A stretch of 46,888 nt of DNA from Rhodospirillales bacterium (GTDB taxonomy: Bacteria; Vulcanimicrobiota; Vulcanimicrobiia; Vulcanimicrobiales; Vulcanimicrobiaceae). Under the pieces are notes generated by a model that did not search any database, was not told the DNA's origin, and saw nothing but the letters and a program-made list of their open reading frames with translations. A program made the translations under genes and the position numbers. The number at the start of each line of letters is the position of its first letter. Position 1 is the stretch's first letter. Shown here one piece after another: positions 1-8,462 of this stretch. The stretch lies in assembly GCA_903970385.1 (NCBI GenBank), contig CAJCIN010000056.1, positions 1 through 46,888 of the forward strand, in the 5' to 3' direction.

Positions 1-1015
1 CGATCTCGAGACCGGGACGCTCGCCGCGATCGACCTTCCCGAGACGGTGCGCACGGTCGGCGCGAATGCGAATCCCGAGTTCGCGACGGAGACGTTCCGC
101 TTCACCTACACCTCGTTCGTCACGCCCGCCACCGTGTTCGACCTCGACATGCGCACGGGCGAGCGGACGCTGCTCAAGGCGACGGAGGTACCTGGCTACG
201 AGCCGGACCGCTATACGACGGAATTACGTCACGCGACCGCGAGCGACGGCACGCGCGTTCCGATCTCGCTCGTCTCGCGCGCGGACGTCCCGCGCACGGC
301 CGAGACGCCGATGCTGCTCTACGCATATGGTTCGTACGGGCTCTCCATGGACCCGTCGTTCTCGGCCGCGCGCCTCGCTCTGCTCGACCGCGGCGTCACG
401 TTCGCGATCGCGCATATCCGCGGCGGCGGCGAGCTCGGCGAAGCGTGGCGTACGGCGGGACATCTCCAGGCGAAACTCAATACCTTTACCGATTTCGTCG
501 CGTGCGCCGAATACGTCATCGCCGAGAAGTTGACGTCGCCCGAACGGCTCGCGATCCAAGGCGGCAGCGCGGGCGGCCTCTTGATGGGTGCGGTCTCGAA
601 CATGCGGCCCGATCTCTTCGGTGCCGTCGTCTCGCAAGTGCCGTTCGTCGACGTCGTCAACACGATGCTCGACGCGTCGCTGCCGCTCACGACGAGCGAG
701 TACCTCGAGTGGGGGAACCCCGAGGTCGCGAGCGACTACGCGTACATGATGCGCTATTCGCCGTACGACAACGTGCGCGCGCAAGCGTACCCTGCGACGC
801 TGGTCAAGGTATCGGTCAACGACAGCCAAGTCCCGTATTGGGAAGGCGCGAAGCTCGTCGCCAGAATACGTGCCCTCGGAACGGGCACGGCGCCGATCGT
901 GCTCGTCACGAATTTCGGCGCCGGCCACGGCGGCCCGTCGGGCCGCTACGATCATCTGCGCGACGTCGCGAGCGTGTACGCGTTCGTACTCGCGACGGTC
1001 GGCGCGAAGCTCTAG
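1..1015 (+). CDS. ptrB: oligopeptidase B (protease II, S9A), 3' part only
   Basis: The reading frame is already open at base 2, so the 5' part, including most of the beta-propeller, lies outside the window. What remains is the alpha/beta-hydrolase catalytic domain of a prolyl-oligopeptidase-family serine peptidase, which cleaves small peptides after basic residues. The nucleophile serine is in GGSAGG (codon 566-568), the aspartate is in VNDSQVPYWE and the histidine is in GAGHGGPSGR near the C-terminus. The stretch YAYGSYG followed by HIRGGGELG and the segment TTSEYLEWGNP favour oligopeptidase B over prolyl oligopeptidase. The stop overlaps the stop of the convergent kgd gene by four bases. 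No signal peptide can be judged because the start is missing. Confidence 0.93.
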   Translation, partial: DLETGTLAAIDLPETVRTVGANANPEFATETFRFTYTSFVTPATVFDLDMRTGERTLLKATEVPGYEPDRYTTELRHATASDGTRVPISLVSRADVPRTAETPMLLYAYGSYGLSMDPSFSAARLALLDRGVTFAIAHIRGGGELGEAWRTAGHLQAKLNTFTDFVACAEYVIAEKLTSPERLAIQGGSAGGLLMGAVSNMRPDLFGAVVSQVPFVDVVNTMLDASLPLTTSEYLEWGNPEVASDYAYMMRYSPYDNVRAQAYPATLVKVSVNDSQVPYWEGAKLVARIRALGTGTAPIVLVTNFGAGHGGPSGRYDHLRDVASVYAFVLATVGAKL

Positions 1016-4000
1016 CTCTCCGTCAGCGCCTCGCGCACGATGCGCTCCTGTTCGAGCGCGTGCGCGCCACCGTATCCCTCGCTCGGGCTCGCGCGATAGC
1101 CGCGCCCGACGTAACCGATCTCGGCGATCCCGTTCGGCAGCTTGTCGATGAGCCGGCGACGCACGTGCGCGCGCGCGCCCATGTTCTTCGGCTCTTCCTG
1201 CACCCAGTCGACGCTCGTGAGATTCGGATACGCTTCGAGCACCGCGACGATCTCGGCGATCGGCAGCGGTGAGAGCAACTCGACGCGAACGATCGCCGTC
1301 CGCGCGAGCTTCGCGTAGCTCTCGTGCGCGATCAGATCGTAATAGATCTTACCCGAGCACAAGACGACGCGCTCGACCGCGGCGCGATCCTTCGCGGTGC
1401 GCGGATCGTCGATGACGGACTGGAACGCGCCGTCCGTCAGGTCTTCGATGTGCCCGGCGGCCGCGCGTAAACGCAACAGGCTCTTCGGCGTGAAGATGAC
1501 GAGCGGAAGCGCGCGCGGCTGCCGCGCCTGCAACCGCAACAGGTGGAAGTACTGTGTGGGCGTCGTGCAGTTCGCGACCTGAACGTTGCCTTCGGCCGAG
1601 AGCTGCAGGAAGCGTTCGATGCGCGCGCTCGAGTGTTCGGGGCCGGCGCCTTCGTAACCGTGCGGCAAGAGCAGCACGAGTCGAGACGTCTCGCCCCACT
1701 TCGCCTGGCCCGCCGCGATGAACTGATCGATGATGATCTGCGCGCCGTTGTTGAAGTCGCCGAATTGCGCTTCCCACAGCACGAGCGCGTTCGGAAGCTC
1801 GACGGCGTACCCGTATTCGAAACCGAGACACGCGTATTCGGAGAGCGGGCTGTTGTAGAGTTCGAAGCTCGCGACGGCGTCGCGCAAGTGCTGGATCGGC
1901 GCGTGCGTCGCGTTGGTCTTCGCGTCGTGGAACGCGAGATGACGGTGCGAGAACGTGCCGCGTTGCGTGTCTTGCCCGGTCAGCCGGATCGGCGTTCCTT
2001 CGGCGAGCAGCGATGCGAACGCGAGCGCCTCGCCGAGGCCCCAATCGAATTCGCCCTCGGTTTCGAACGCGGCTTTGCGACGCTCGAGCTGGCGTGCGAG
2101 CTTCGGCAGCACCGTGAAGCCCTGCGGAACGGTCACGAGTTCGTCGCTCCAGGCAACGAGCTTCGCGCGATCGATGCGCGCATCGCTCGTCGGGAGCGCG
2201 GCGTCGGGCGGCGAGACGTGCGCGTCCGGCGCGCCTTGCCACGTGCCGCTCTTGACGTTCTGGTGCGCTTCCGTCAGGCGCGCCGTCGCGGCCGCGAGCA
2301 TCGCGTTGACGTCCTCGGCCGTGACGACGCCTTGCGCGATCAGCTTCTGCGCGTAGAGTTCGCGCACGGTCGGATGCGTCTTGATCCGCTCGTACATGTC
2401 CGGCTGCGTGTACGCGGGTTCGTCCGTCTCGTTGTGACCGAAGCGGCGATAGCCGATCAAGTCGAGGATGACGTCGTGGCCGAAGCGACGGCGAAAATCG
2501 ACGGCGAGATGCACGGCCGCGATGCACGCGTCGACGTCGTCCGCGTTGACGTGCACGATCGGCACGTCGAAGCCCTTCGCGAGATCGGACGCATAGCGCG
2601 TCGACCGCGCGTCGCGCGGATCGGTCGTGAAGCCGACTTGATTGTTCGCGATCAAGTGGATCGTGCCGCCCGTCGCGTAGCCCTCGAGCGCTTGCAGGTT
2701 GAGAACTTCGGCGACGATGCCTTGTGCCGAGAACGCGGCATCGCCGTGGATCAACAGCGGCGCGGCGCGCCCGACCTCGAGCGTCGCCGTCGGCGTGCCG
2801 TGATTCGTCTGCAGCGCGCGCGTGCGGCCTTCGACGACGCCGTCGACCGCTTCCAGATGGCTCGGGTTGTTCGCGAGCGCGACCGCGACGTATTTTCCGT
2901 TCGCGAGCGTGTAACGGCCGTTCGCACCGTGATGGTATTTCACGTCGCCCGTCACGTCGCCGCCGGCGTCCCCGAGATCGCCTTCGCCACGCAAGTTCGC
3001 CGCTTCGAACTCGGCGAGAATCTCTTCGTACGGCCGGTTGACGACGTGCACGATCGTCGCGAGACGGCCGCGATGCGCCATGCCGATCACGGCGTTGCCG
3101 ACGCCGTCGTCGCCGAGCAGCGTGATCGTCTCCTCCAGCATCGGCACCATCACGTCGAGGCCTTCGATCGAGAACGTTTTCGTGCCGATGAACGCCTTGC
3201 GCAGATACCGCTCGAACGTCTCGACCTTCGTCAGACGTTGCAACACGCGCTTCGCCTTCTCGTCCTCGAGTTGTACGAAGTGCGCGCCCGATTCGATGTA
3301 ATCGCGCAGCCATTCGCGTTGCTCGATGTTGGCGATGTGCTCGACTTCGTAGGCGATCGTCGAGCCGTACGTCTTACGCAGCTCGCCGACCACGTCTTGG
3401 AGCGTGTCGCCTTTGACCTTCGTGCGCAGGATCGACGCCGGTATCGCGGCCATGACGGCCGGCGTCAGCGCGTAGTTGTGCCAGTCGAGTGCGGGGTCGC
3501 CCTGCGGCTGCGTCCCGAGCGGATCGAGCGTCGCGGCGAGGTGGCCGTGCCTGCGGTACGACGACAGGATCGCCATACCCGCGGCGACCGCGCGGAGCAG
3601 TTCGTCGGAATACGCCTCGATCGGGCGCGGCGGCGTCGCGGGAATGTCCGTGACGAGCGTGGCCGCGGAGGCGGATGCCTGCGAAGAACGTGACGGCGCG
3701 GCGCTGACCGCGACGGCGCTCGCGGCCGTGCCGTTCCGCGACGCGGTGAGTCCGAAGCTCGCGAACACGTCGTCGTAGAACGCGTCTTTGCCCGCGAGCA
3801 ACTCGTCGACGCGTTTGAGATACTCGCCCGACTGCGCGCCTTGGATGACGCGATGATCGTACGTGCTCGTGAGCGTCATGACTTTCTCGACGCCGAGCGA
3901 ACGCAGCGCCTCGGCGTTCGCCGAAGCGAACCCCGGCGGATACGCGATGGCGCCCGCCGCGACGATCGTGCCCTGACCCGCCGTGAGACGCGGCACCGAA

Positions 4001-5085
4001 GCGATCGTTCCGATGCCGCCCGGATTGGTGAGCGTGAACGTCGCCCCCGACAGATCGTCCGCGCCGAGCTTGTTTTCGCGCGCCTTCGCGATCAACGCTT
4101 CGTACGCGGTGCGGAAGCGGGCGAAGTCCAGCGTATCCGCATTCTTGATGACGGGCACGACGAGAAAGCGCGACCCGTCCTTGCGCTCGGTATCGACCGC
4201 GATGCCGAGATGGATGCCGCTCGTCACGCGTTGCGCGGCACCCGCATCGCGCCGAAAGCTCGCGACCATCGCGGGAATCTCGCGCGCCGCGCGCGCGAGC
4301 GCGAACGCGATGAGGTGCGTGAACGAAATCTTCTCGCTGCGGCCCGCGCCTTTGAGCGCGCCGTTGAGTTCCGCGCGCTTCGCCTCGAGCACGCCGACTT
4401 GCAGCGTGCGAAAGCTCGTCGCGGTCGGGATCGTGAGACTCTGCTCCATCGCGCCGGCGAGCGCCGCGGCGGGGCCTTTGATGGCGGTCGTCGTCGCCCC
4501 GGCGGCGAGCGGCGGTTGCGGCGCGGCGGGCGCTGCCGGCGCACCGTTGTTCGCTCCGTTCGAGCCGGCGTGCGCCGCGTGCTCGCTCCAGGTCGCCTCG
4601 GCCTTGAGGACGTCGTCGTGCAGGATCAGGCCGCCCGGACCGGAGCCGACGACCGACGAGAGATCGAGGTGCGTGCGCGCGGCGAGCCGCTGCGCGCGAT
4701 GCGACGCGATGCCGCCCGCTTTCGCGGTGGCCGGCGGTTTCGGCGCCGCGACCGGCGCATCGCCTTGCGCGCCGTACGACGACGGCGTCGGCGGTTCGAG
4801 GACTGGAGCGGGTGCCGACGCGCCGTCGGGTTTCGCCGCCGACGTGTCGATCTCGACGAGCGTGGCGCCGACGGCGATCGTGGCGCCCTCGTCCGCGAGC
4901 ACCTTCGTGACGACGCCGGATGCCGGCGCGGGGACCTCGACGTCGACCTTGTCGGTCGTGACGTCGACGAGCGTCGCGCCTTCGTCGATCCACTGCCCGG
5001 CCTTCACGTGCCACTCGACGATCGAGCCTTCCGTGACGGATTCGCCCATCTCCGGAAGCGGGACGACGACGAGCGTTTCAGGCAC
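1012..5085 (-). CDS. kgd: fused 2-oxoglutarate dehydrogenase E2-E1 (KGD/OdhA type) with N-terminal lipoyl domain
   Basis: One chain carries E2 and E1 of the 2-oxoglutarate dehydrogenase complex (TCA cycle, cytosol). Counting from the GTG at 5085: a biotinyl-lipoyl domain at about 5-80 with the lipoylated lysine in TTDKVDV (Lys46); a peripheral-subunit-binding domain at about 125-161; an Ala/Pro linker; an acyltransferase domain at about 207-435 with the His of TYDHRVIQGAQSG; then a thiamine-diphosphate E1 from about 490 to the end (GMAHRGRL, GDAAFSAQG, FGHNETDEP). The Gln in DHRVIQG, where ordinary E2 has Asp, matches mycobacterial Kgd and corynebacterial OdhA as I remember them. Those lack a lipoyl domain; this one has it in cis. 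A TTG at 5103 is an alternative start; neither start has a clear ribosome site. A promoter lies at 5152-5180. The lpd-like protein at 8463 could be its E3. Confidence 0.95.
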   Translation of the reverse strand: MPETLVVVPLPEMGESVTEGSIVEWHVKAGQWIDEGATLVDVTTDKVDVEVPAPASGVVTKVLADEGATIAVGATLVEIDTSAAKPDGASAPAPVLEPPTPSSYGAQGDAPVAAPKPPATAKAGGIASHRAQRLAARTHLDLSSVVGSGPGGLILHDDVLKAEATWSEHAAHAGSNGANNGAPAAPAAPQPPLAAGATTTAIKGPAAALAGAMEQSLTIPTATSFRTLQVGVLEAKRAELNGALKGAGRSEKISFTHLIAFALARAAREIPAMVASFRRDAGAAQRVTSGIHLGIAVDTERKDGSRFLVVPVIKNADTLDFARFRTAYEALIAKARENKLGADDLSGATFTLTNPGGIGTIASVPRLTAGQGTIVAAGAIAYPPGFASANAEALRSLGVEKVMTLTSTYDHRVIQGAQSGEYLKRVDELLAGKDAFYDDVFASFGLTASRNGTAASAVAVSAAPSRSSQASASAATLVTDIPATPPRPIEAYSDELLRAVAAGMAILSSYRRHGHLAATLDPLGTQPQGDPALDWHNYALTPAVMAAIPASILRTKVKGDTLQDVVGELRKTYGSTIAYEVEHIANIEQREWLRDYIESGAHFVQLEDEKAKRVLQRLTKVETFERYLRKAFIGTKTFSIEGLDVMVPMLEETITLLGDDGVGNAVIGMAHRGRLATIVHVVNRPYEEILAEFEAANLRGEGDLGDAGGDVTGDVKYHHGANGRYTLANGKYVAVALANNPSHLEAVDGVVEGRTRALQTNHGTPTATLEVGRAAPLLIHGDAAFSAQGIVAEVLNLQALEGYATGGTIHLIANNQVGFTTDPRDARSTRYASDLAKGFDVPIVHVNADDVDACIAAVHLAVDFRRRFGHDVILDLIGYRRFGHNETDEPAYTQPDMYERIKTHPTVRELYAQKLIAQGVVTAEDVNAMLAAATARLTEAHQNVKSGTWQGAPDAHVSPPDAALPTSDARIDRAKLVAWSDELVTVPQGFTVLPKLARQLERRKAAFETEGEFDWGLGEALAFASLLAEGTPIRLTGQDTQRGTFSHRHLAFHDAKTNATHAPIQHLRDAVASFELYNSPLSEYACLGFEYGYAVELPNALVLWEAQFGDFNNGAQIIIDQFIAAGQAKWGETSRLVLLLPHGYEGAGPEHSSARIERFLQLSAEGNVQVANCTTPTQYFHLLRLQARQPRALPLVIFTPKSLLRLRAAAGHIEDLTDGAFQSVIDDPRTAKDRAAVERVVLCSGKIYYDLIAHESYAKLARTAIVRVELLSPLPIAEIVAVLEAYPNLTSVDWVQEEPKNMGARAHVRRRLIDKLPNGIAEIGYVGRGYRASPSEGYGGAHALEQERIVREALTES

Positions 5086-5151
5086 GGGGAAGATCCAGAT
5101 CAATCACGATACCCGACATTTTAAGGCACGCTTGCGAACCCGCCTGCTGTA

Positions 5152-5180
5152 ATTGTAGTGCTCCAAGTTGCGAGTGTAAA
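5152..5180 (-). promoter_or_regulatory. sigma70-type promoter for kgd
   Basis: Read on the minus strand, TTTACA (5175-5180) and TACAAT (5152-5157) are 17 bases apart, each one mismatch from the -35 and -10 consensus. Transcription would start near 5145, leaving about 60 bases of leader before the GTG at 5085. The -35 box falls in the conserved right end of repeat copy A. A second AT-rich hexamer, TAAAAT at 5118-5123, is a weaker alternative without a good -35. Confidence 0.6.
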
Positions 5181-5262
5181 AACGGGGCGGCGAGGCCCCC
5201 CGTTCCCCCCCCGAGCCCGCACTCGCGGGCTCTTTGACGAACGCTGCGCTCGCGTGCGGGTG
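5173..5262 (-). repeat. two-hairpin intergenic element, copy A
   Basis: This copy is related to 45932-46018. On the minus strand it holds a hairpin GAGCCCGC-GAGT-GCGGGCTC (5213-5232), a G-rich spacer, a second G/C stem (5181-5204) and then TTTTTACAC. Similarity to the other copy runs the full length, including flanking GACGA and TGCGC blocks. Paired positions change together between copies while the GAGT loop stays fixed (ACTC on the plus strand). The element lies between tRNA-Leu and kgd. I do not recognise it as a known family. It could be an RNA motif, a REP-like element or a paired terminator. Confidence 0.7.
5178..5204 (-). terminator. probable intrinsic terminator inside copy A
   Basis: On the minus strand, AACGGGG pairs with CCCCGTT; with one bulged G the stem continues through GGC/GCC to a CTC loop. 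A run of T follows directly. It lies downstream of tRNA-Leu and its own terminator. The T run is absent in copy B, so terminator activity may be particular to this site. Confidence 0.5.
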
Positions 5263-5270
5263 GAATGTCG

Positions 5271-5295
5271 AAAAGGCGCCGTGCTAACAGCGCCC
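5271..5295 (-). terminator. intrinsic terminator of tRNA-Leu
   Basis: On the minus strand GGCGCTGT pairs with ACGGCGCC (one U-G pair) around a TAGC loop, and TTTT follows at 5274-5271. It starts eight bases past the tRNA 3' end, which is the expected position for the tRNA terminator. Confidence 0.72.
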
Positions 5296-5302
5296 TTCTT
5301 CA

Positions 5303-5386
5303 TGCCCAGGAAGGGACTCGAACCCCCACCCCCTTGCGAGGACTGGTACCTGAAACCAGCGCGTCTACCAATTCCGCCACCAGGGC
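5303..5386 (-). tRNA. tRNA-Leu (anticodon CAG)
   Basis: The 84-nt sequence folds as a class II tRNA. The D arm contains GGTAGAC, the anticodon stem CTGGT/ACCAG encloses the loop TTCAGGT (anticodon CAG, reading CUG), there is a long variable arm, and the T arm carries GGTTCGAGTCC. The discriminator is A73. CCA is not encoded (TG follows). The acceptor stem GCCCTGG/CCTGGGC pairs except for a T-T mismatch at 5:68. A terminator follows at once. The SDR gene lies 52 bases upstream on the same strand. Confidence 0.95.
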
Positions 5387-5438
5387 GTAGCCCAGGGGCC
5401 GCACTTTCGCCGGGCCGTGCACGCCACCTCGTTTCGCG

Positions 5439-6212
5439 TCAGCGCACGTACGATGCGCCGTTGACGTCGACGGTCGTGCCGGTCGCGTAGTCCGCGGCAC
5501 CGCTCGCGAGAAACGCGACGATCGCCGCGACGTCGTCCGGCGAGCCGACGCGACCCGACGGAATCTCCGCTCGAATCGATTCGCCGTCCGCATCGAGCGC
5601 CGCCCGCGCCATGTCCGTTTCGATGAATCCCGGCGCGATCGAGAACGCGACGATGCCGTCGGACGCGCATCCGCGCGCGATCGATTTGCCGAGGTTCACG
5701 AGCGCCGCTTTGCTCGCACCGTAGTCGGCGAAGGTCGTCTCGCCGCGATGGGCCGCGCGCGATGCGACGTTGACGATGCGGCCGCGCGTTCCGCGCGCAT
5801 CCGGCGGGTTCGAACGCATCGCGCGCATCGCGAGGTACGCGAGGTTCGCCGCTCCAAAAACGTTGACGGCGAACGTGTTTTCCCACCCCGCGCGCCATGC
5901 GTCGTAATCGTCGCCGTCGAAGGCGTTTTCCGCGAAGATCGCGGCGTTGTTTACGAGCGCGTCGATGCGGCCGTAACGCGCGACGCAGCGCTCGACGAGG
6001 CCGGGCAACGACGCGGCATCGCCGACGTCGCACCGTTCGAACGTGACGCGATCGCCGAGATCGTTCGCGAGCGCGCGCGCCGAACGTTCGTCGCGGACGT
6101 ACGTAAATGTCAGTTGCGCGCCTGTCGCGTGCAACGCGCGCACGATCGCCGCGCCGATCCCGCGCGACCCTCCGGTGACGAGAACGGCATTCCGGTCGGC
6201 ATCGATCCGCAT
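5439..6212 (-). CDS. SDR-family oxidoreductase (FabG-like)
   Basis: This is a classical short-chain dehydrogenase/reductase of about 257 residues, NAD(P)-dependent and cytosolic. It has the cofactor motif TGGSRGIG near the N-terminus, NNAA in the middle, the catalytic Ser in VNVASRAAH, the YxxxK pair in YGASKAAL, and a C-terminal PGFIETDMA followed by a GRVGSPDDVA helix. The layout resembles 3-oxoacyl-ACP reductases and acetoacetyl-CoA reductases, but the substrate cannot be read from sequence. A GTG at 6239 would add nine unconserved residues, so I chose the ATG just before the first strand. It is divergent from the epimerase-like gene across 106 bases. Confidence 0.9.
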   Translation of the reverse strand: MRIDADRNAVLVTGGSRGIGAAIVRALHATGAQLTFTYVRDERSARALANDLGDRVTFERCDVGDAASLPGLVERCVARYGRIDALVNNAAIFAENAFDGDDYDAWRAGWENTFAVNVFGAANLAYLAMRAMRSNPPDARGTRGRIVNVASRAAHRGETTFADYGASKAALVNLGKSIARGCASDGIVAFSIAPGFIETDMARAALDADGESIRAEIPSGRVGSPDDVAAIVAFLASGAADYATGTTVDVNGASYVR

Positions 6213-6318
6213 CGCCCGCGTTTCGCGAGCCGAGCACACGCGCCTCGCTCAAAAATAATTGGCCGATGTGGCTCCCGATACTGAAGGTCGCGCTCCCCGA
6301 TACCGACACATTGAGAAT

Positions 6319-7209
6319 ATGAAGGTCCTGATCGTCGGTGCCACGGGATACGTCGGTACCGCCGTCGACGTAGCGCTCAGCCGAAACGGGCACTCCACCT
6401 TCGGGGTCGCCCGGAGCGATACCGCACGGGCCCGCCTGGCGGCTCGGGGCACGAGTATCGTCCTCGCCGACGCGGCCAAGCCCCAGACCCTGGCCAAGGC
6501 CGCCGCCGACGTGGACGCGATCGTCTACGCGGTCAACGTGACGGACGACGATCCCGAGATCGTCGATTCGAACGCCCTCCGCGGGATTCGTAAGGGCCTC
6601 GCCGGTACCGAGAAGACCTTTGTCTTCGTCAACGCGGCGTGGATCTACGGTCAGACCGGAAACGTCCCGGCGACCGAAGCGGCACCGATCAATCCGCCTC
6701 CCCTCGCCATGCGCCGGGTCGATCTCGAGCGCCAGACGCTCGAGATGACGCGCGTCGGCATTCGAGCCCTCATCGTGCGCGCCGGCGTCGCCTACGGCCG
6801 CGGCGGCGGCATCCCCGCCATGTTCGCCCAGTCGGCGCGCGAGCGCGGCGCGGCGACGATTCTCGGCGACGGCACCAACCGTTGGGCGACGATCGACGTC
6901 GACGACCTCGGCACGTTCGTCTGCAAGGCCGTCGAGTCGGGCCGCCCGGGTCGCGCCTACAACGCCGTCAACGACGACCGCTTCACCGTCCGGCAGATCG
7001 CCGAAGCCGCGAGCCGCGGCGCCGGAGCGGGCGGCGAGGTCACGATTCTGCCGCCGGAGATCATGGGCCAGTACGGCGACTGCCTCGCGCTCGACCAAGT
7101 GATCAGTGCGGAACGCGGGAAGTCCGACCTCGGCTGGCGCGCCGAGGGACCCTCCATCGTCGACGAACTCGAAGCCGGGTCGTACGTGGGGGCCGCTCTA
7201 GCGTCCTGA
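6319..7209 (+). CDS. NAD-dependent epimerase/dehydratase-family (extended SDR-like) protein
   Basis: The protein begins MKVLIVGATGYVGTAV, the GxxGxxG Rossmann motif of extended or atypical SDRs, and continues with ARSD and a later VNAAWIYGQTG segment. The active-site YxxxK is not obvious: the WIYG and LAMRRVDLER segments occupy that region. It may be an atypical SDR acting as a sugar-nucleotide or NmrA-like protein rather than a standard epimerase. The end matches C-terminal substrate-domain segments (TFVCKAVESGRPGRAYNAVND). The ATG at 6319 starts directly at the first beta strand; an upstream TTG at 6259 would add 20 unconserved residues. The MFS gene follows 24 bases later in the same direction. 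Confidence 0.85.
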   Translation: MKVLIVGATGYVGTAVDVALSRNGHSTFGVARSDTARARLAARGTSIVLADAAKPQTLAKAAADVDAIVYAVNVTDDDPEIVDSNALRGIRKGLAGTEKTFVFVNAAWIYGQTGNVPATEAAPINPPPLAMRRVDLERQTLEMTRVGIRALIVRAGVAYGRGGGIPAMFAQSARERGAATILGDGTNRWATIDVDDLGTFVCKAVESGRPGRAYNAVNDDRFTVRQIAEAASRGAGAGGEVTILPPEIMGQYGDCLALDQVISAERGKSDLGWRAEGPSIVDELEAGSYVGAALAS

Positions 7210-7233
7210 CGCCGGCGGCGTCCGGGGGGCCGC

Positions 7234-8427
7234 GTGGCTCGCGCGCCCAAACGGTCCCGCATGTTCGCGCGCCTGGTGCCGATTCTCGGGATCACGTTCA
7301 TCGACGTGCTCGGCTTCAGCATCCTGTTGCCGATACTCCCGTACTTCGTGCGCCATTTCGGCGCGTCGTACGTCGTCGTCGGAGCGCTGCTCGCGACGTT
7401 CGCCGCGTGCCAGTTCCTGTCGGCCCCCGTCTGGGGCAACGTCAGCGATCGAATCGGCCGCAAGCGGGTGCTGATCATCTCGCAGATCGGGGCGACGCTC
7501 GGGTGGACCGGGCTCGCGTTCGCGCCGACGCTCGCGTGGGTCTTCGTCGCACGGATCGTCGAGGGCATTTCCGGCGGCAACATCAGCGTCACGCAGGCGT
7601 ACGTCGCGGATCGCGTCGCGGTCGCCGAGCGGTCGCGCGCGTTCGCCTTCGTCGGTGCCGCGTTTTCCGCGGGCCTCGTGCTCGGCCCGCTCGCCGGCGG
7701 CGTGCTGCTCGACAGATTCGGCTACCGCGCACCGTTCTTGCTCGCCGCCGCGCTGCAGCTGATCACGCTCGGCGTGACGCTGCGCTACCTTCCCGAAGAC
7801 GTCGCCGAGCGCGGGGAGGCGACGGCGGCCAAGCTGTCCGACATCCCACGCTTCCTCCGCGATCCGGGCATCGCTCCCGTGCTCGTCCAGAAGCTCGCGT
7901 ATTCGCTCGGCCTCTACGCGTGGTTTTCCGTCTTCGCGCTCGTGCTCGGCGCCGTGGACGGTTTCACGCCGTCGCAGACGAGCTATTTCTTCGCGGTATT
8001 CGGCGTCGCGAGCGTCGCGGTCCAACTGCTGGTCGTCGGCCGGCTCGTCGACCGGCTCGGCGTCCGTACCACGTCGAACCTCGGCTTTGTCGCGGCGCTC
8101 GCGTTCTTCTCGCTCGTGCCGTTCTTGCGCGAGCGCGCGGTCCTCGGCGTCGAAGTCGTCCTCTTCGCGATCGCGCTCTCGATCGCGAACGCCACGCTCG
8201 CGACGCTCCTGACCGACGCCGCGCCCGAACGCGTGCGCGGCACCGTGCTCGGCGTCGGCTCGTCGCTCGAGGCGATCGCGGGCGTCACGATGCCCGTCGT
8301 CGCGACCGCCGTGCTCGCGGCGTACGGACCGTCCTTCTGCGGCGCGATCTCGGCATTCTTCATCGCGATCGCGCTCGCGCTCGGCATCGCCGCGCAGCGC
8401 GGCGCGCTCGCGCCGCCCGCGGCGTAA
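7234..8427 (+). CDS. MFS transporter (TetA-like drug/metabolite efflux)
   Basis: A 397-residue integral membrane protein with about 12 hydrophobic segments. Major-facilitator motif A is seen after TM2 as GNVSDRIGRKRV, and FSAGLVLGPLAGG around TM5 resembles motif C of drug/H+ antiporters of the 12-TM (TetA-like) group. Substrate is unknown. The GTG at 7234 is followed by an internal ATG at residue 10 (7261), which is an equally good start because the first helix begins after it. It lies 24 bases after the epimerase-like gene and 35 bases before the flavoprotein gene, so the three could share a transcript. Confidence 0.88.
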   Translation: MARAPKRSRMFARLVPILGITFIDVLGFSILLPILPYFVRHFGASYVVVGALLATFAACQFLSAPVWGNVSDRIGRKRVLIISQIGATLGWTGLAFAPTLAWVFVARIVEGISGGNISVTQAYVADRVAVAERSRAFAFVGAAFSAGLVLGPLAGGVLLDRFGYRAPFLLAAALQLITLGVTLRYLPEDVAERGEATAAKLSDIPRFLRDPGIAPVLVQKLAYSLGLYAWFSVFALVLGAVDGFTPSQTSYFFAVFGVASVAVQLLVVGRLVDRLGVRTTSNLGFVAALAFFSLVPFLRERAVLGVEVVLFAIALSIANATLATLLTDAAPERVRGTVLGVGSSLEAIAGVTMPVVATAVLAAYGPSFCGAISAFFIAIALALGIAAQRGALAPPAA

Positions 8428-8462
8428 CGACACGCCGCCGACGGCGGTGGAGTGGGTATCTC

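Noticed and set aside
1543-3693. Long plus-strand open frame opposite kgd (716 codons)
   Set aside because: Arg-rich shadow of the kgd reading frame in GC-rich DNA; no motif and no ribosome site.
5086-5103. TTG start of kgd six codons upstream
   Set aside because: Possible, but GTG 5085 puts the lipoyl domain at the usual distance; kept only as an alternative.
6639-8462. Upstream extension of the flavoprotein frame
   Set aside because: It overlaps the epimerase and MFS genes out of frame and has no motif; the FAD motif begins after 8463.
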